Shown here: piece by piece, positions 46,001-54,656 of the stretch
Numbering within the stretch: the stretch's first letter is position 1
How the letters are laid out: each line of letters opens with the position of its first letter
Assembly: GCA_015689685.1 (NCBI GenBank)
Contig: WVSL01000009.1
Location: 90,545-154,544 of the forward strand
Source: Rhodobacterales bacterium HKCCE2091
GTDB taxonomy: Bacteria > Pseudomonadota > Alphaproteobacteria > Rhodobacterales > Rhodobacteraceae
Length of the DNA stretch: 64,000 bases
Reading direction: 5' to 3'
Notes under the pieces: model-generated
Told to the model about the DNA's origin: nothing
The model's database searches: none
What the model saw: only the letters and a program-made list of their open reading frames with translations
Translations under genes and position numbers: made by a program

Positions 46001-46393
46001 GGTTCCGGCGACGTCCGCCGCGGCGATCGAGGCGAGGCCGGCCGAGGCATGGGCGCCCGCGGGCAGGGTGGAAATCGGCCCGAAGGCGCCCGTAGGTCCA
46101 ATCGGCCAGATCACCGGATCGGCCAGGCCGGGCCCGATCCCGATTGCATGCGCGACCCCGGCGATGGTCATGATCTCCAGTCCCGAAAGATCGGCGGGCA
46201 GGGAGGTGCTGCCGGCAAGGCTTGCCGCGCCGCCGCCGCCCGCGAGGTATTCCGACACCGTGAGACCCGACCGGCTGAAGGCGTAGACGACATCCGCGCC
46301 CGACGCGGTGCGGTGATGGTCGAGGTCCACGATCCCGGTCGCAAGCGACAGGGGCGTTCGCGTCAACGTCGTGACGAAGCTGAAGTCCTGCAC
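43100..46393 (-). CDS. Large RTX calcium-binding protein with propeller-like N-terminus
   Basis: A 1097-residue protein starting at a GTG (46393) with AGAGGGGG 8 nt upstream. Longer frames lack a site. Residues about 1-360 form repeated beta-strand units ([69 protein letters not shown]) like a beta-propeller. The rest holds RTX nonapeptides (GGxGxDxLxGG), [18 protein letters not shown] and five 97-residue modules. It lacks a signal peptide and ends in an aliphatic tail (EADILVL), so type I secretion is likely, but no secretion genes are adjacent. It probably binds Ca2+ at the cell surface. Confidence 0.88.
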   Translation of the reverse strand: MQDFSFVTTLTRTPLSLATGIVDLDHHRTASGADVVYAFSRSGLTVSEYLAGGGGAASLAGSTSLPADLSGLEIMTIAGVAHAIGIGPGLADPVIWPIGPTGAFGPISTLPAGAHASAGLASIAAADVAGTQYLYGSGYRDAALMAWRVESPAALTALAGNDVAGGAGLLMTAVVGGAPFLVSVSPDGRSIASHAIGAGGSLFHVDTTGAADGLGVSGVSELRHVTLPDGDYIVAAARGSSSLSVIAIDAVGNLSPVDHVIDDLGTRFQNVTALATATLGDRVFVAAGGADDGVTLFELLPGGRLLRTGVLVDDDDRALENVSALALVASGQQVELFAGSATEAGVSQFRFDVPDIAPAWLGTGGADAVAGDSRAQVLWGRAGDDTIDGGGGDDTLIDGSGADVLTGGAGRDVFALAADGASDTITDFDPAEDVIDLSAFPFLRSAAQVTFIATATGATLAYRDETVTIVSRNLASLTAAEVLTPAAIGLTRMPVGNPSSGAILTGTAAAEVLTGGTEDNRIDGMAGDDTLDGGPGDDLILGGAGADAITGGAGEDTVSHAGAGAGVTVDLLFPGSNTGEATGDTFASVEHVEGSDHGDDLRGTDTANRITGRDGDDVLHGRGGADTLTGDAGDDILLGGAGGDILTGGIGTDRAAYWTAGGGVIADLMDAANNGGEASGDVFDGVEDLQGSGFGDDLRGDGLGNRLWGMDGADTLHGRGGPDSLFGGGGDDLLLGGSGADLIDGGDGRDRAAYWTAPTGILADLVYPEIGTGDATGDSFVAVEDLQGTGFADDLRGDGGDNRIWGVGGDDTLYGRAGDDTLSGQDGDDILLGGSGADHMDGGSGVDRAAYWLAPGGVRVDFLYPGNNTGEAAGDTYALVEDLQGSNHGDDLRGTDAGNRIWGGAGDDIIHGRGGPDGLFGQDGDDILLGGPGGDVLDGGAGIDRAAYWTAASGVTVNLADPSWNTGEAFGDNLTSIEDLQGSNHDDILVGDGGGNRLFGGSGDDTLDGGGGDDVLVGGAGSDRFVFRAGADTVTDFSPGDILAFDADLGGGTLTAGDVLGAAQAWAGGTLFDFGGASLFVENVAPASLGEADILVL
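43450..44720 (-). repeat. Tandem 291-bp modules within the RTX gene
   Basis: The motif encoding DRAAYWxA recurs with its anchor at 43547, 43838, 44129 and 44420, exactly 291 bp apart. A diverged fifth unit begins near 44711. Each unit encodes about 97 residues: RAAYW-x5-GV-x-ADL, NTGEA-x-[20 protein letters not shown], then two to three nonapeptide Ca2+-binding turns. The exact period indicates duplication of whole units. Confidence 0.85.
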
Positions 46394-46634
46394 GTCCGGG
46401 CCCCCTCTGGCACCGGCCCGCGCGGGGGCAAGACCGCGCCGGGCCAACGCCGAACGGATACCGCCGCGCCAGTTAACGGGCGGATCGCCGAATGTGTCGG
46501 GAATGGGGCCATTTTCCCCAATTCAAGCAACAACCCGTTTCGCATTGCCGCAACGCGGAATTGCCGGATGACACGAGGCGCGCGGGACTGCTATGGGCAG
46601 ACGCAAGGCTATGTGACGTTTGGAGAGTGGCGCG

Positions 46635-47201
46635 GTGCAGGTCGAAGACACCCCGATCGAGGGACTCAAGATCCTCACGCCCCGGCGCTTCGGCGACGCA
46701 CGCGGCTTTTTCTCCGAAAGCTGGAATTCCCGTGTCATGGCCGAACACGGCCTCGACTACACCTTCGTGCAGGACAACCATTCGCTGTCGGAGGCCCCGG
46801 GCACGCTGCGCGGCCTGCACTGCCAGGTGAACCCCGACGCGCAGGCCAAGCTGGTCCGCTGCGGGCACGGGCGGCTGTTCGATGTTGCGGTCGACATCCG
46901 CCGCGGATCTCCCACCTACGGGCAGTGGTTCGGGGCCGAACTCAGCTTCGAGAACGGCCGCCAGCTGATGATCCCCGCGGGCTTCCTGCACGGTTTCGTC
47001 ACTCGCGAGCCGAACACCGAGATCGTCTACAAGTGCACCGGTTTCTACGCGCCCGAGGCCGACCGTTCGGTTCGCTACGACGACCCGGCCATCGGCATCG
47101 ACTGGGGCCTCGACGGCGCCGAGCCGGTGTTGTCGCACAAGGACGCGGAGGCCCCGGTGCTCGCCGATCTCGACAACAATTTCGAGTACGGAGGCGCGTG
47201 A
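46635..47201 (+). CDS. rfbC: dTDP-4-dehydrorhamnose 3,5-epimerase RfbC
   Basis: Third step of dTDP-L-rhamnose synthesis. A 188-residue cupin enzyme with [19 protein letters not shown], the catalytic TLRGLHCQ (His near 62), [36 protein letters not shown] and [29 protein letters not shown]. The GTG at 46635 with GGAGAG upstream is preferred over a TTG at 46620. First gene of rfbCBDA, divergent from the RTX gene across about 240 bp. Confidence 0.95.
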   Translation: MQVEDTPIEGLKILTPRRFGDARGFFSESWNSRVMAEHGLDYTFVQDNHSLSEAPGTLRGLHCQVNPDAQAKLVRCGHGRLFDVAVDIRRGSPTYGQWFGAELSFENGRQLMIPAGFLHGFVTREPNTEIVYKCTGFYAPEADRSVRYDDPAIGIDWGLDGAEPVLSHKDAEAPVLADLDNNFEYGGA

Positions 47202-47205
47202 CGCC

Positions 47206-48246
47206 ATGAAACTCCTCGTCACGGGCGGTGCCGGGTTCATCGGCTCGGCGGTGGTGCGCCAGGCCATCAGCGACGGGCACGAGGTCGTGAACCTAGACGC
47301 GCTGACCTATTCCGGCAGCCTGACCAACGTCGCCCCGGTCACGAATAACCCGGGCTACGCGTTCGTGCAGGCCGACCTTCGCGACCGCGAGGCGCTGGAC
47401 GCGGCCTTCGCGGAACACCAGCCCGACGCGGTGATGCACCTGGCCGCCGAAAGCCATGTCGACCGGTCCATCGACGGACCCGGCGATTTCATCCACACCA
47501 ACGTCACCGGCACCTTCAACCTGCTCGAGGCAGCGCGCGGCTACTGGCAGTCGAAGGGAAAGCCGGAGGACTTCCGGTTCCATCATATCTCCACCGACGA
47601 GGTGTACGGCACGCTCGGCGAGACAGGGCTGTTCACCGAGGATACGCCCTACGCCCCGAACAGCCCCTATTCCGCGTCCAAGGCGGCCTCCGATCACCTG
47701 GTGCGTGCGTGGCATGAGACCTACGGCCTGCCGGTCGTCACCACCAACTGCTCGAACAACTACGGCCCCTACCACTTCCCCGAAAAGCTGATCCCGGTGG
47801 TGATCCTGAACGCGATCCACGGGAAGGAGATCCCGGTCTACGGCGACGGCAAGAACATCCGCGACTGGCTGTTCGTGGAGGATCACGCGACCGCGCTCCT
47901 GCTCGTCTGCACCACAGGGGCGGTCGGGCGGACCTACAACATCGGCGGCAACGCCGAGGCCACGAACTTCGATCTGGTGCGGAAGATCTGCGCGATCCTC
48001 GATGCAGAGCGGCCTTCGGGCGCGCCGCACGACCGGCTCATCACCTTCGTCACCGACCGCCCGGGCCATGACCGCCGCTACGCGATCGACGCGAGCCGGA
48101 TCAAGGCGGAGCTGGGGTGGGAGCCTTCGGTCACGCTGGACGAGGGCCTCGCCCGCACCGTCCGCTGGTTCCTCGACAACGAATCCTGGTGGCGTCCGCT
48201 CCTCGACCGGACGGGTGTCGGGCAGCGGCTCGGGACAGGAACATGA
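47206..48246 (+). CDS. rfbB: dTDP-glucose 4,6-dehydratase RfbB
   Basis: Second step of dTDP-L-rhamnose synthesis. A 346-residue SDR enzyme with NAD-binding [40 protein letters not shown] (catalytic Thr-Asp-Glu) and [15 protein letters not shown] (YxxxK). The length is standard. It starts 4 bp after rfbC and overlaps rfbD by 4 bp (ATGA). Confidence 0.97.
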   Translation: MKLLVTGGAGFIGSAVVRQAISDGHEVVNLDALTYSGSLTNVAPVTNNPGYAFVQADLRDREALDAAFAEHQPDAVMHLAAESHVDRSIDGPGDFIHTNVTGTFNLLEAARGYWQSKGKPEDFRFHHISTDEVYGTLGETGLFTEDTPYAPNSPYSASKAASDHLVRAWHETYGLPVVTTNCSNNYGPYHFPEKLIPVVILNAIHGKEIPVYGDGKNIRDWLFVEDHATALLLVCTTGAVGRTYNIGGNAEATNFDLVRKICAILDAERPSGAPHDRLITFVTDRPGHDRRYAIDASRIKAELGWEPSVTLDEGLARTVRWFLDNESWWRPLLDRTGVGQRLGTGT

Positions 48247-49088
48247 TCCTCGTTTTCGGCAGGTCGGGGCAGGTCGCGACAACGCTCCGCGAAAACCCGG
48301 ACGTGGTGACGCTCGGCCGCGACGAGGCCGACCTGTCGGACCCCGAGGCCTGCGCCGCCGCGATCCACGACCGCCGCCCGGTCGCCGTCATCAACGCCGC
48401 GGCCTACACCGCCGTCGACAGGGCGGAGGAAGAGGAAACGCTGGCGCATGTCGTCAACGCCGAGGCACCGGGCGCGATGGCCCGCGCGGCGGCGGAACGC
48501 GAGGTTCCCTTCGTCCACATCTCCACCGACTACGTGTTCGACGGGTCCGGCACGCGGCCGTGGCAAACCGACGACGCGACCGGCCCGCTCGGCGCCTACG
48601 GCCGGACCAAGCTGGCGGGCGAAGAGGCGATCCGCGCCGCGGGCGGCGTGCATGCGATCCTGCGCACTTCGTGGGTGTTCTCGTCCACGGGCGGGAACTT
48701 CGTGAAGACCATGCTGCGTCTCGGTGCCGAACGCGACGCACTCCGGATCGTGAACGACCAGGTCGGCGGCCCGACCCCGGCCCCCGCCATCGCCGATGCC
48801 TGCATGACCATCGCCCGGACACTGGTGGACGATCCATCGAAGACTGGCACCTACCATTTCTCCGGCACGCCCGACGTGTCCTGGGCGGATTTCGCGCAGG
48901 CGATCTTCGAAGAGGCGGGCCTGACCTGCGAGATCACCGGGATCCCCACGGCGGATTACCCGACACCCGCCGCGCGGCCGGCAAATTCACGCCTCGATTG
49001 CGGGGCACTGAACGATCAGTTCGGCATCGCGCGTCCCGACTGGCGCACGGCGCTCGGGCCGATCGTGGCGGAGCTGACGAAGGATTGA
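48243..49088 (+). CDS. rfbD: dTDP-4-dehydrorhamnose reductase RfbD
   Basis: Last step of dTDP-L-rhamnose synthesis. A 281-residue SDR with [57 protein letters not shown] and the C-terminal [18 protein letters not shown]. The start overlaps the rfbB stop by 4 bp. rfbA follows after 3 bp. Confidence 0.96.
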   Translation: MILVFGRSGQVATTLRENPDVVTLGRDEADLSDPEACAAAIHDRRPVAVINAAAYTAVDRAEEEETLAHVVNAEAPGAMARAAAEREVPFVHISTDYVFDGSGTRPWQTDDATGPLGAYGRTKLAGEEAIRAAGGVHAILRTSWVFSSTGGNFVKTMLRLGAERDALRIVNDQVGGPTPAPAIADACMTIARTLVDDPSKTGTYHFSGTPDVSWADFAQAIFEEAGLTCEITGIPTADYPTPAARPANSRLDCGALNDQFGIARPDWRTALGPIVAELTKD

Positions 49089-49091
49089 GAC

Positions 49092-49967
49092 GTGACTGAA
49101 CGCAAGGGCATCATCTTGGCCGGCGGATCCGGCACCCGGCTCTATCCCATCACCATCGGTGTCTCGAAGCAGCTCCTGCCGATCTATGACAAGCCGATGA
49201 TCTACTACCCGCTGACGGTGCTGATGCTCGCCGGGATCCGCGACATCGCGGTCATCACCACGCCCATCGACCAGGACCAGTTCAGGCGCACGCTCGGCGA
49301 TGGCGCGCAGTGGGGCCTGAACCTGACCTATATCGAGCAGCCTTCGCCCGATGGCCTGGCGCAGGCCTACCTGCTGGCGGAGGACTTTCTCGCGGGCGCC
49401 CCGTCCGCGATGGTGCTCGGCGACAACCTGTTCTTCGGTCACGGCCTGCCCGAAATCCTGGGTGCGGCCGACACCAAGGCCACCGGCGGCACCGTGTTCG
49501 GCTACCACGTCTCCGATCCCGAACGGTACGGCGTGGTCGACTTTGACGCCAACGGCACCGCGAAGGCGATCATCGAGAAACCTTCGGACCCGCCATCGAA
49601 CTACGCCGTCACCGGTCTCTACTTCCTCGACGGCAGCGCGCCGGAACGCGCCCGCGCGGTCAAGCCATCCGATCGGGGCGAGCTGGAGATCGTGACGCTG
49701 CTGGAGATGTATCTCGCCGAGGGCCTGCTCGACGTGCAGACGATGGGCCGCGGCTTCGCGTGGCTCGACACCGGCACCCACGCCAGCCTGCTCGACGCCG
49801 CGAACTTCGTCCGCACGCTCGAGAATCGGCAGGGCCTTCAGACCGGATCGCCCGACGAGATCGCCTTCACCCAGGGCTGGATCGACGCCGCCGCCCTGGA
49901 AAAGCGTGCCGCGATGTTCGGAAAAAACAATTACGGTGCGTACCTTAGGGATTTGATGGATCGCTGA
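49092..49967 (+). CDS. rfbA: Glucose-1-phosphate thymidylyltransferase RfbA
   Basis: First step of dTDP-L-rhamnose synthesis. A 291-residue nucleotidyltransferase starting at GTG, with LAGGSGTRLYPITIGVSKQLLPIYDKPMIYYPL, QPSPDGLAQAYLLAEDF, VLGDNLFFGHGL, GTVFGYHVSDPERYGVVDFD and GRGFAWLDTGTHASL. The standard length and full motifs indicate an active enzyme. It closes rfbCBDA. Confidence 0.97.
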   Translation: MTERKGIILAGGSGTRLYPITIGVSKQLLPIYDKPMIYYPLTVLMLAGIRDIAVITTPIDQDQFRRTLGDGAQWGLNLTYIEQPSPDGLAQAYLLAEDFLAGAPSAMVLGDNLFFGHGLPEILGAADTKATGGTVFGYHVSDPERYGVVDFDANGTAKAIIEKPSDPPSNYAVTGLYFLDGSAPERARAVKPSDRGELEIVTLLEMYLAEGLLDVQTMGRGFAWLDTGTHASLLDAANFVRTLENRQGLQTGSPDEIAFTQGWIDAAALEKRAAMFGKNNYGAYLRDLMDR

Positions 49968-50052
49968 GACCGGCCGGTTCCGGCGTCCAACCCTTCCTTT
50001 ACCCTCTTCGGGACTAATCCGGGCAAACTTTCAGAGGATCTGAAGCGCCCAG

Positions 50053-52527
50053 ATGTCCCGTTTCCGCAACCTCTTCGCGCGGTATTCCGAACGACATTTC
50101 TGTCTAGACCGCCCTGGCAGGCCGCTGCCCGGACCGCGCGGGCATATCGACCGGGTCCGGATCGAACGCGGGCGGCTGATCGTGGAAGGCTGGACCGAGG
50201 GCGACAGCGTCACGCTGAAGGCCGCGGGTCTCAGCCGCAGCAGCGCCGCTGCGCTGATCCGCACCGATGTCGCCGATGCCCTCGATACGCGCGAGGATAC
50301 CGGTTTCCGCATCGACCTGCCGTGGCGTGGCGGGAATTGCACGGTGGAGGTCGGGCAGGGCGAACACCGGTGGTCGGTGACGCTGCCGCCCCCGGGCCGG
50401 CGTGAACTGGCCGGGCCCCATCTGCAGCTGCTGCTTTCCTTTGCCCGCGATGCCGTTCGGTCCCTGCCGCACCTGCCCGCCGCCGTCCTGCGGGGCGACC
50501 CCGCCGCCCGCCGGCGGATCAAGGACTGCCTGCGTCTCGGCCTCGCCCCCGCGCCCGCGGCGATGGAACACCGGCTGTTCGACCGCGACGGACTCGGGAC
50601 GGGTCCCGCGCCCGTGCCGGTCACCATCGTCCTGCCGGTCTACGATGCCTTCGACCTGCTGCAGGAGTGCCTCGCGCGGGTCGAGGCGCATACCGATCTG
50701 CCCTGGCACATCGTGATCGTCGAGGATGCCTCGCCCGATGGCCGCGTGCGCCCCTGGCTCCGCCAGTGGGCCGCAGACCGCCCGGGGCAGGTGACGCTGG
50801 TGGAAAACCCCGGCAACCTCGGGTTCGTCGGCAGCGTCAACCGCGGCATCGCCCGGGCTCTGCCGCGCGGCGCCCATGTCGTTCTCCTGAATTCCGATGC
50901 GCTTGTCCCGCCGGGCTGGTCGTCCCGCCTGCTCCGCCCGATGCTCGTCCATCCCGGCATCGCGTCGGTCACGCCGATGTCGAACGACGCGACGATCCTG
51001 TCGGCCCCGGTCATCTGCGAAGCCGTCGAGCTTCGGCGGAGGGAGGCGGAGGCCGCGGACGAGATCGCGCGCGCCATGAACCCGGAGGCCTGCGTCACGG
51101 TCCTCCCGACCGGCGTCGGGTTCTGCATGGCGCTGAACCACCGGTTCCTGTCCCGTGTCCCCCGGCTCGACACCGTGTTCGGGCGCGGCTACGGCGAAGA
51201 GGTCGACTGGTGCCAGAAGACCCGCGCTCTCGGTGGCCGTCATCTCGGGCTGCCGGGCCTGTTCGTCGAGCATCGCGGCGGCGGCAGTTTCGGGACCGAG
51301 GCGAAGCGCGCCCTGATCCGCCGGAACAACCGCATCGTGTCGTCGCGCTACCCCGACTTCGACCGGGAAGTGCAACGGTTCATCGCGGCCGATCCGCTGG
51401 TGACACCGCGGCTGGCGCTCGGGATCGCGATGCTGGCCGCGCGCGCCGTGCGTCCCGTGCCGCTCTACGTCGCGCATTCCCTCGGCGGCGGAGCGGAGTC
51501 CTACCTTCGGACCCGGATCGAGGGTGACCTTCTCGGCGGTGCGGGCGCGCTCGTGCTCCGGGTCGGCGGGCCGCGGCGCTGGCGGCTCGAGCTGCATTCC
51601 GAGGGGGGCGTGACGGCAGGCGACACCGATGAGTTCGGCTTCATCCTGCGCCTCCTTGCCCCTGTCGCCGCGCTGGACCTCGTCTACTCCTGCGCCGTCG
51701 GCGACACGGACCCGGCGGGACTGCCCGCAATGCTCCGCCAGGTGCTGAGGTCCGGACGTGGCGACCGGCTGGAGGTTCTGTTTCACGACTACTTCCCTCT
51801 GTCCCCGTCCTACACGCTCACCGGCGCGGATGGCTGCTGGCGCGACGAGGCCCCGCTGGTGACCGGGGATCGGAGCCATTCCTGCCTGCGCCCCGACGGA
51901 ACCCGGATCGGCATCGCAGGCTGGCGGGCGGAATGGGGCGGGCTGCTGGCGCAGGCGCAGCGGGTCACGGTATTCTCCGAGGACAGCCGCCTGCGCGTCC
52001 TTGGCGCGTATCCGGCCCTGCGCGAGGTGATCGAGGTCCGGCCGCATCATCTTCACAGTACGATCCCGCGGCTCGACTCGCCGAACGCGGGGGCGGATGA
52101 AGTCATCGGAGTCCTCGGAAACATCGGGCTTCCGAAGGGCGCCGCGGTGCTGCAACGGCTCGCGGTTCGTCTCGAAGGTCACGGATCGCCGCGGCTCGTC
52201 CTGATCGGGAACATCGACCCGGCCCATCCGCTTCCGCCCGGGGTCGAGGTCACCGGAACCTACGCCCCGGCCGATATCGGCGCGCTCGCGCGGAGGCACC
52301 GGGTGACCCGCTGGCTGATCCCTTCGGTCTGGCCCGAGACGTTCTCCTACACGACTCACGAAGCCCTAGCGACCGGCCTGCCCGTCCACGCCTTCGACAT
52401 CGGTGCGCAGGGGGAAGCGGTCGCCGCCGCGCCGAACGGCGTGCCGGTGCCCTACGACCCGGACGGCGATCTCGCCGGTGCGATCCTGGCATCCATCCCC
52501 GACAACGGTCGGCGATCGGCTGCCTGA
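50053..52527 (+). CDS. Multidomain glycosyltransferase (accessory + GT2 + GT4-like)
   Basis: An 824-residue protein in three parts. Residues about 30-115 form a small beta domain (IDRVRIERGRLIVEGW...TGFRIDLPW) of the type preceding some polysaccharide transferases. About 188-440 is a GT2 domain: VTIVLPVYDAFDLLQECL, IVIVEDASPDG, NPGNLGFVGSVNRGI, HVVLLNSDALVPPGW and GYGEEVDWCQK. About 460-815 is GT4-like, with VAHSLGGGAESYLRTR, VIGVLGNIGLPKGAAVLQRLA and WLIPSVWPETFSYTTHEALATGLPVHAF. Such fusions assemble surface glycans. It follows rfbA by 85 bp, so rhamnose may be a donor sugar. Confidence 0.88.
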   Translation: MSRFRNLFARYSERHFCLDRPGRPLPGPRGHIDRVRIERGRLIVEGWTEGDSVTLKAAGLSRSSAAALIRTDVADALDTREDTGFRIDLPWRGGNCTVEVGQGEHRWSVTLPPPGRRELAGPHLQLLLSFARDAVRSLPHLPAAVLRGDPAARRRIKDCLRLGLAPAPAAMEHRLFDRDGLGTGPAPVPVTIVLPVYDAFDLLQECLARVEAHTDLPWHIVIVEDASPDGRVRPWLRQWAADRPGQVTLVENPGNLGFVGSVNRGIARALPRGAHVVLLNSDALVPPGWSSRLLRPMLVHPGIASVTPMSNDATILSAPVICEAVELRRREAEAADEIARAMNPEACVTVLPTGVGFCMALNHRFLSRVPRLDTVFGRGYGEEVDWCQKTRALGGRHLGLPGLFVEHRGGGSFGTEAKRALIRRNNRIVSSRYPDFDREVQRFIAADPLVTPRLALGIAMLAARAVRPVPLYVAHSLGGGAESYLRTRIEGDLLGGAGALVLRVGGPRRWRLELHSEGGVTAGDTDEFGFILRLLAPVAALDLVYSCAVGDTDPAGLPAMLRQVLRSGRGDRLEVLFHDYFPLSPSYTLTGADGCWRDEAPLVTGDRSHSCLRPDGTRIGIAGWRAEWGGLLAQAQRVTVFSEDSRLRVLGAYPALREVIEVRPHHLHSTIPRLDSPNAGADEVIGVLGNIGLPKGAAVLQRLAVRLEGHGSPRLVLIGNIDPAHPLPPGVEVTGTYAPADIGALARRHRVTRWLIPSVWPETFSYTTHEALATGLPVHAFDIGAQGEAVAAAPNGVPVPYDPDGDLAGAILASIPDNGRRSAA

Positions 52528-52543
52528 TTGGGCAAATGCCCAA
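52528..52543 (+). terminator. Hairpin directly after the multidomain glycosyltransferase
   Basis: TTGGGC and GCCCAA form a perfect 6-bp stem with an AAAT loop immediately after the TGA stop. There is no T-run, so termination is uncertain. Confidence 0.35.
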
Positions 52544-52678
52544 GAAGCGGTCAGATCGCGCAGGGAGTGGGCGGTGAGCCAATCGGGCCAGTGACCTGCT
52601 GGCCTGTCCACAGGAACCCGGTTGAAATCCGCGCTGACCGCCCCATTCTTGTGCCATGCCGAGAAATTGAACATCTCC

Positions 52679-52699
52679 GACCCGGGCGACCCCCGGGTC
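52679..52699 (+). promoter_or_regulatory. Hairpin in the gpsA-ggpS upstream region
   Basis: GACCCGGG and CCCGGGTC form a perfect 8-bp stem with a 5-nt loop and TT after it, 34 nt before the gpsA ATG. It could be a terminator of the preceding transcript or a leader structure of the glucosylglycerol operon. The sequence does not decide between these. Confidence 0.4.
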
Positions 52700-52733
52700 T
52701 TCGCCGTTGACCCGAACCAGACCGAAGGTATCG

Positions 52734-53876
52734 ATGAAATTGGATCATGTGACCCGAGGCCCAGTTCCCGCGCGCGCGCATCCCTACAACCGCATCGCCG
52801 TCGTCGGCGCCGGCGGATGGGGAACGGCGCTCGCCGCGATCGCCGCGCGCGCCGGGGCGACGACCGTCCTGTGGGGACGCGACAAGACGGTGACCGACGC
52901 GATCAACCGCGACCATCGCAACGACACGCTGCTGCCCGACGTGCCGCTCCCGGAAAGCCTGATGGCGACGGACCGGCTCGAATCCGCGCTGAAGGACGCC
53001 GAGGCCGCGCTGCTCGTGGTTCCATCCGACGCGATCCGCAACGTTGCCCGGGCGATGGCCGACCATCTCGGTCGCGGGGTCCCGGTGGTGATCTGCGCGA
53101 AGGGGATCGAGGCGGAAACCGGGCTCCTGATGAGCCAGGTGGCGGAAGAGGAACTCCCCGGCCACCCGATCGGCGCGCTGTCCGGCCCCACCTTCGCGCG
53201 GGAAACGGCGCTGAATCACCTGACCGCCGCGACCGTCGCTTTTCCGTTCGGCCCTGCCGACCGCCTGAACCCCGCCGAAAGCCCGGCGGTGCGCACGGCG
53301 GTGACGATGTCGACCGAGGCGTTCCGCGCCTACATCTCCGACGACCTGGTCGGGGTCGAGGTCGGCGGCGCGGTCAAGAACGTCATCGCCATCGCCTGCG
53401 GCATGATGACGGGCGCCGGTTTCGCCGAGAACACCCGCGCCGCGCTCATCACCCGCGGTCTCGACGAGATGAAGACGCTGGCCGAGGCGCTCGGCGGGCG
53501 ACGCGAGACGGTGACCGGTCTCAGCGGGATCGGCGACCTGACGCTGACCTGTTCCTCCGACACCTCGCGCAACATGTCGCTGGGCATCCAGCTCGGAAAA
53601 GGCATCCCGCGCGACGAGTGTTTCGAGGGCAAGCCCGTGGTGGTGGAGGGCGAGGTCAACGCGCGCTCCGTCACCGACCTCGCGCGGAAGGTCGGCGTGT
53701 CGATGCCGATCGCCGAGGCGGTCCGCGCGATCCTGCACGAAGGCGCGCCGATGGGCGAAACCTTCGCCCATCTCTGGTCCCGCCCGATCGAGGCGGAACC
53801 GCGCGCGATGGAACTGGCCTTCGACCACCCCGCCGCCGACCGCGCGGTCGCGGACATGGCCGGGCGGATGTCGTGA
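52734..53876 (+). CDS. gpsA: NAD(P)-dependent glycerol-3-phosphate dehydrogenase GpsA
   Basis: Reduces dihydroxyacetone phosphate to sn-glycerol 3-phosphate. The 380-residue product has AVVGAGGWGTALAAIAAR (NAD site, about residues 21-38), VICAKGIE, ALSGPTFARE, VEVGGAVKNVIAIACGM (catalytic Lys) and SGIGDLTLTCSSDTSRN. It is about 40 residues longer than typical GpsA, partly from a 20-residue N-terminal extension. The ATG at 52734 has AAGG upstream. A TTG at 52707 would lengthen it further. Its stop overlaps the phosphatase gene, placing it in the glucosylglycerol operon, where it can supply glycerol 3-phosphate. Confidence 0.93.
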   Translation: MKLDHVTRGPVPARAHPYNRIAVVGAGGWGTALAAIAARAGATTVLWGRDKTVTDAINRDHRNDTLLPDVPLPESLMATDRLESALKDAEAALLVVPSDAIRNVARAMADHLGRGVPVVICAKGIEAETGLLMSQVAEEELPGHPIGALSGPTFARETALNHLTAATVAFPFGPADRLNPAESPAVRTAVTMSTEAFRAYISDDLVGVEVGGAVKNVIAIACGMMTGAGFAENTRAALITRGLDEMKTLAEALGGRRETVTGLSGIGDLTLTCSSDTSRNMSLGIQLGKGIPRDECFEGKPVVVEGEVNARSVTDLARKVGVSMPIAEAVRAILHEGAPMGETFAHLWSRPIEAEPRAMELAFDHPAADRAVADMAGRMS

Positions 53877-54649
53877 CGATGGCCGGCACCCATACCAAGG
53901 CGATCGGCCGCAAGATCTTCACGCTGGCGACCGACCTCGACGGGACGTTCCTCGGCGGCAGCGACGCGGATCGCGCGCGGCTCTACGGGTGGATCGAGGA
54001 CAACCGCGACACGATCGGCCTGATCTTCGTCACCGGCCGCGACCCCGAGTTCATCGAGGACCTGACCGCGGGCGATGTGCCCCGGCCCGACTACGTCGTC
54101 GGCGACGTGGGGACCACAATCGCCGAGATGGGGCCCGGCCCGGTCACGCCGATCCCGGCGCTGGAGGCCGAGATCGCGGCGGCCTGGGGCGATGGCGGCG
54201 AGCGGGTCCGCGCCGCACTCGACGGCATCTCGGGGCTGACCCTGCAGCCGACCGAGTTCCGCTACCGAGTTTCCTACGACATGGACCCCGAGGCCCTGGA
54301 CCCCGCCGCCCATGACATCGTCGCCGGGCTCGGCTACGATGTGCTCACCTCGGCCGACCGCTTCTTCGACGTCCTGCCCCGCGGGATCAGCAAGGGGCCG
54401 TCGATCCTGCGGCTGGTGGATCACCTTGGGCTTCCACGCGACGGCGTGCTGGTGGCCGGCGACACGCTCAACGACCTGTCGATGCTGGTGACCCCGCTGC
54501 CCGCGGTCGCCGTCGGCGGATCGGAGCCCGCGCTTCTCGCCGCGCTCGACGCCAACGGCGGCGCCCCGAACCTGCACCGGGCCGAGGCCATCGGCGCCGG
54601 CGGAATTCTAGAGGCCGTCGCGGCCTTCAACCTGCACCCAACGCCTTGA
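53873..54649 (+). CDS. HAD-IIB phosphatase, probable glucosylglycerol-phosphate phosphatase
   Basis: A 258-residue (GTG, overlapping gpsA as GTGA) or 256-residue (ATG 53879) HAD hydrolase of the sucrose- or mannosylglycerate-phosphatase type. Motif I is ATDLDGTFLGG (nucleophile Asp), motif II IFVTGRDPE, the lysine region GISKGPSILRLVDHL, and motif IV VLVAGDTLNDLSML. It sits between gpsA and ggpS, 7 bp before ggpS. By context it should remove the phosphate from glucosylglycerol phosphate. Family alone would also allow a mannosyl-3-phosphoglycerate or sucrose phosphatase. Confidence 0.82.
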   Translation: MTMAGTHTKAIGRKIFTLATDLDGTFLGGSDADRARLYGWIEDNRDTIGLIFVTGRDPEFIEDLTAGDVPRPDYVVGDVGTTIAEMGPGPVTPIPALEAEIAAAWGDGGERVRAALDGISGLTLQPTEFRYRVSYDMDPEALDPAAHDIVAGLGYDVLTSADRFFDVLPRGISKGPSILRLVDHLGLPRDGVLVAGDTLNDLSMLVTPLPAVAVGGSEPALLAALDANGGAPNLHRAEAIGAGGILEAVAAFNLHPTP

Positions 54650-54656
54650 GGACCAA

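Noticed and set aside
52707..52733. Upstream TTG start for gpsA
   Set aside because: It would add nine residues to an already extended N-terminus and has no Shine-Dalgarno. The ATG at 52734 has AAGG at suitable spacing.
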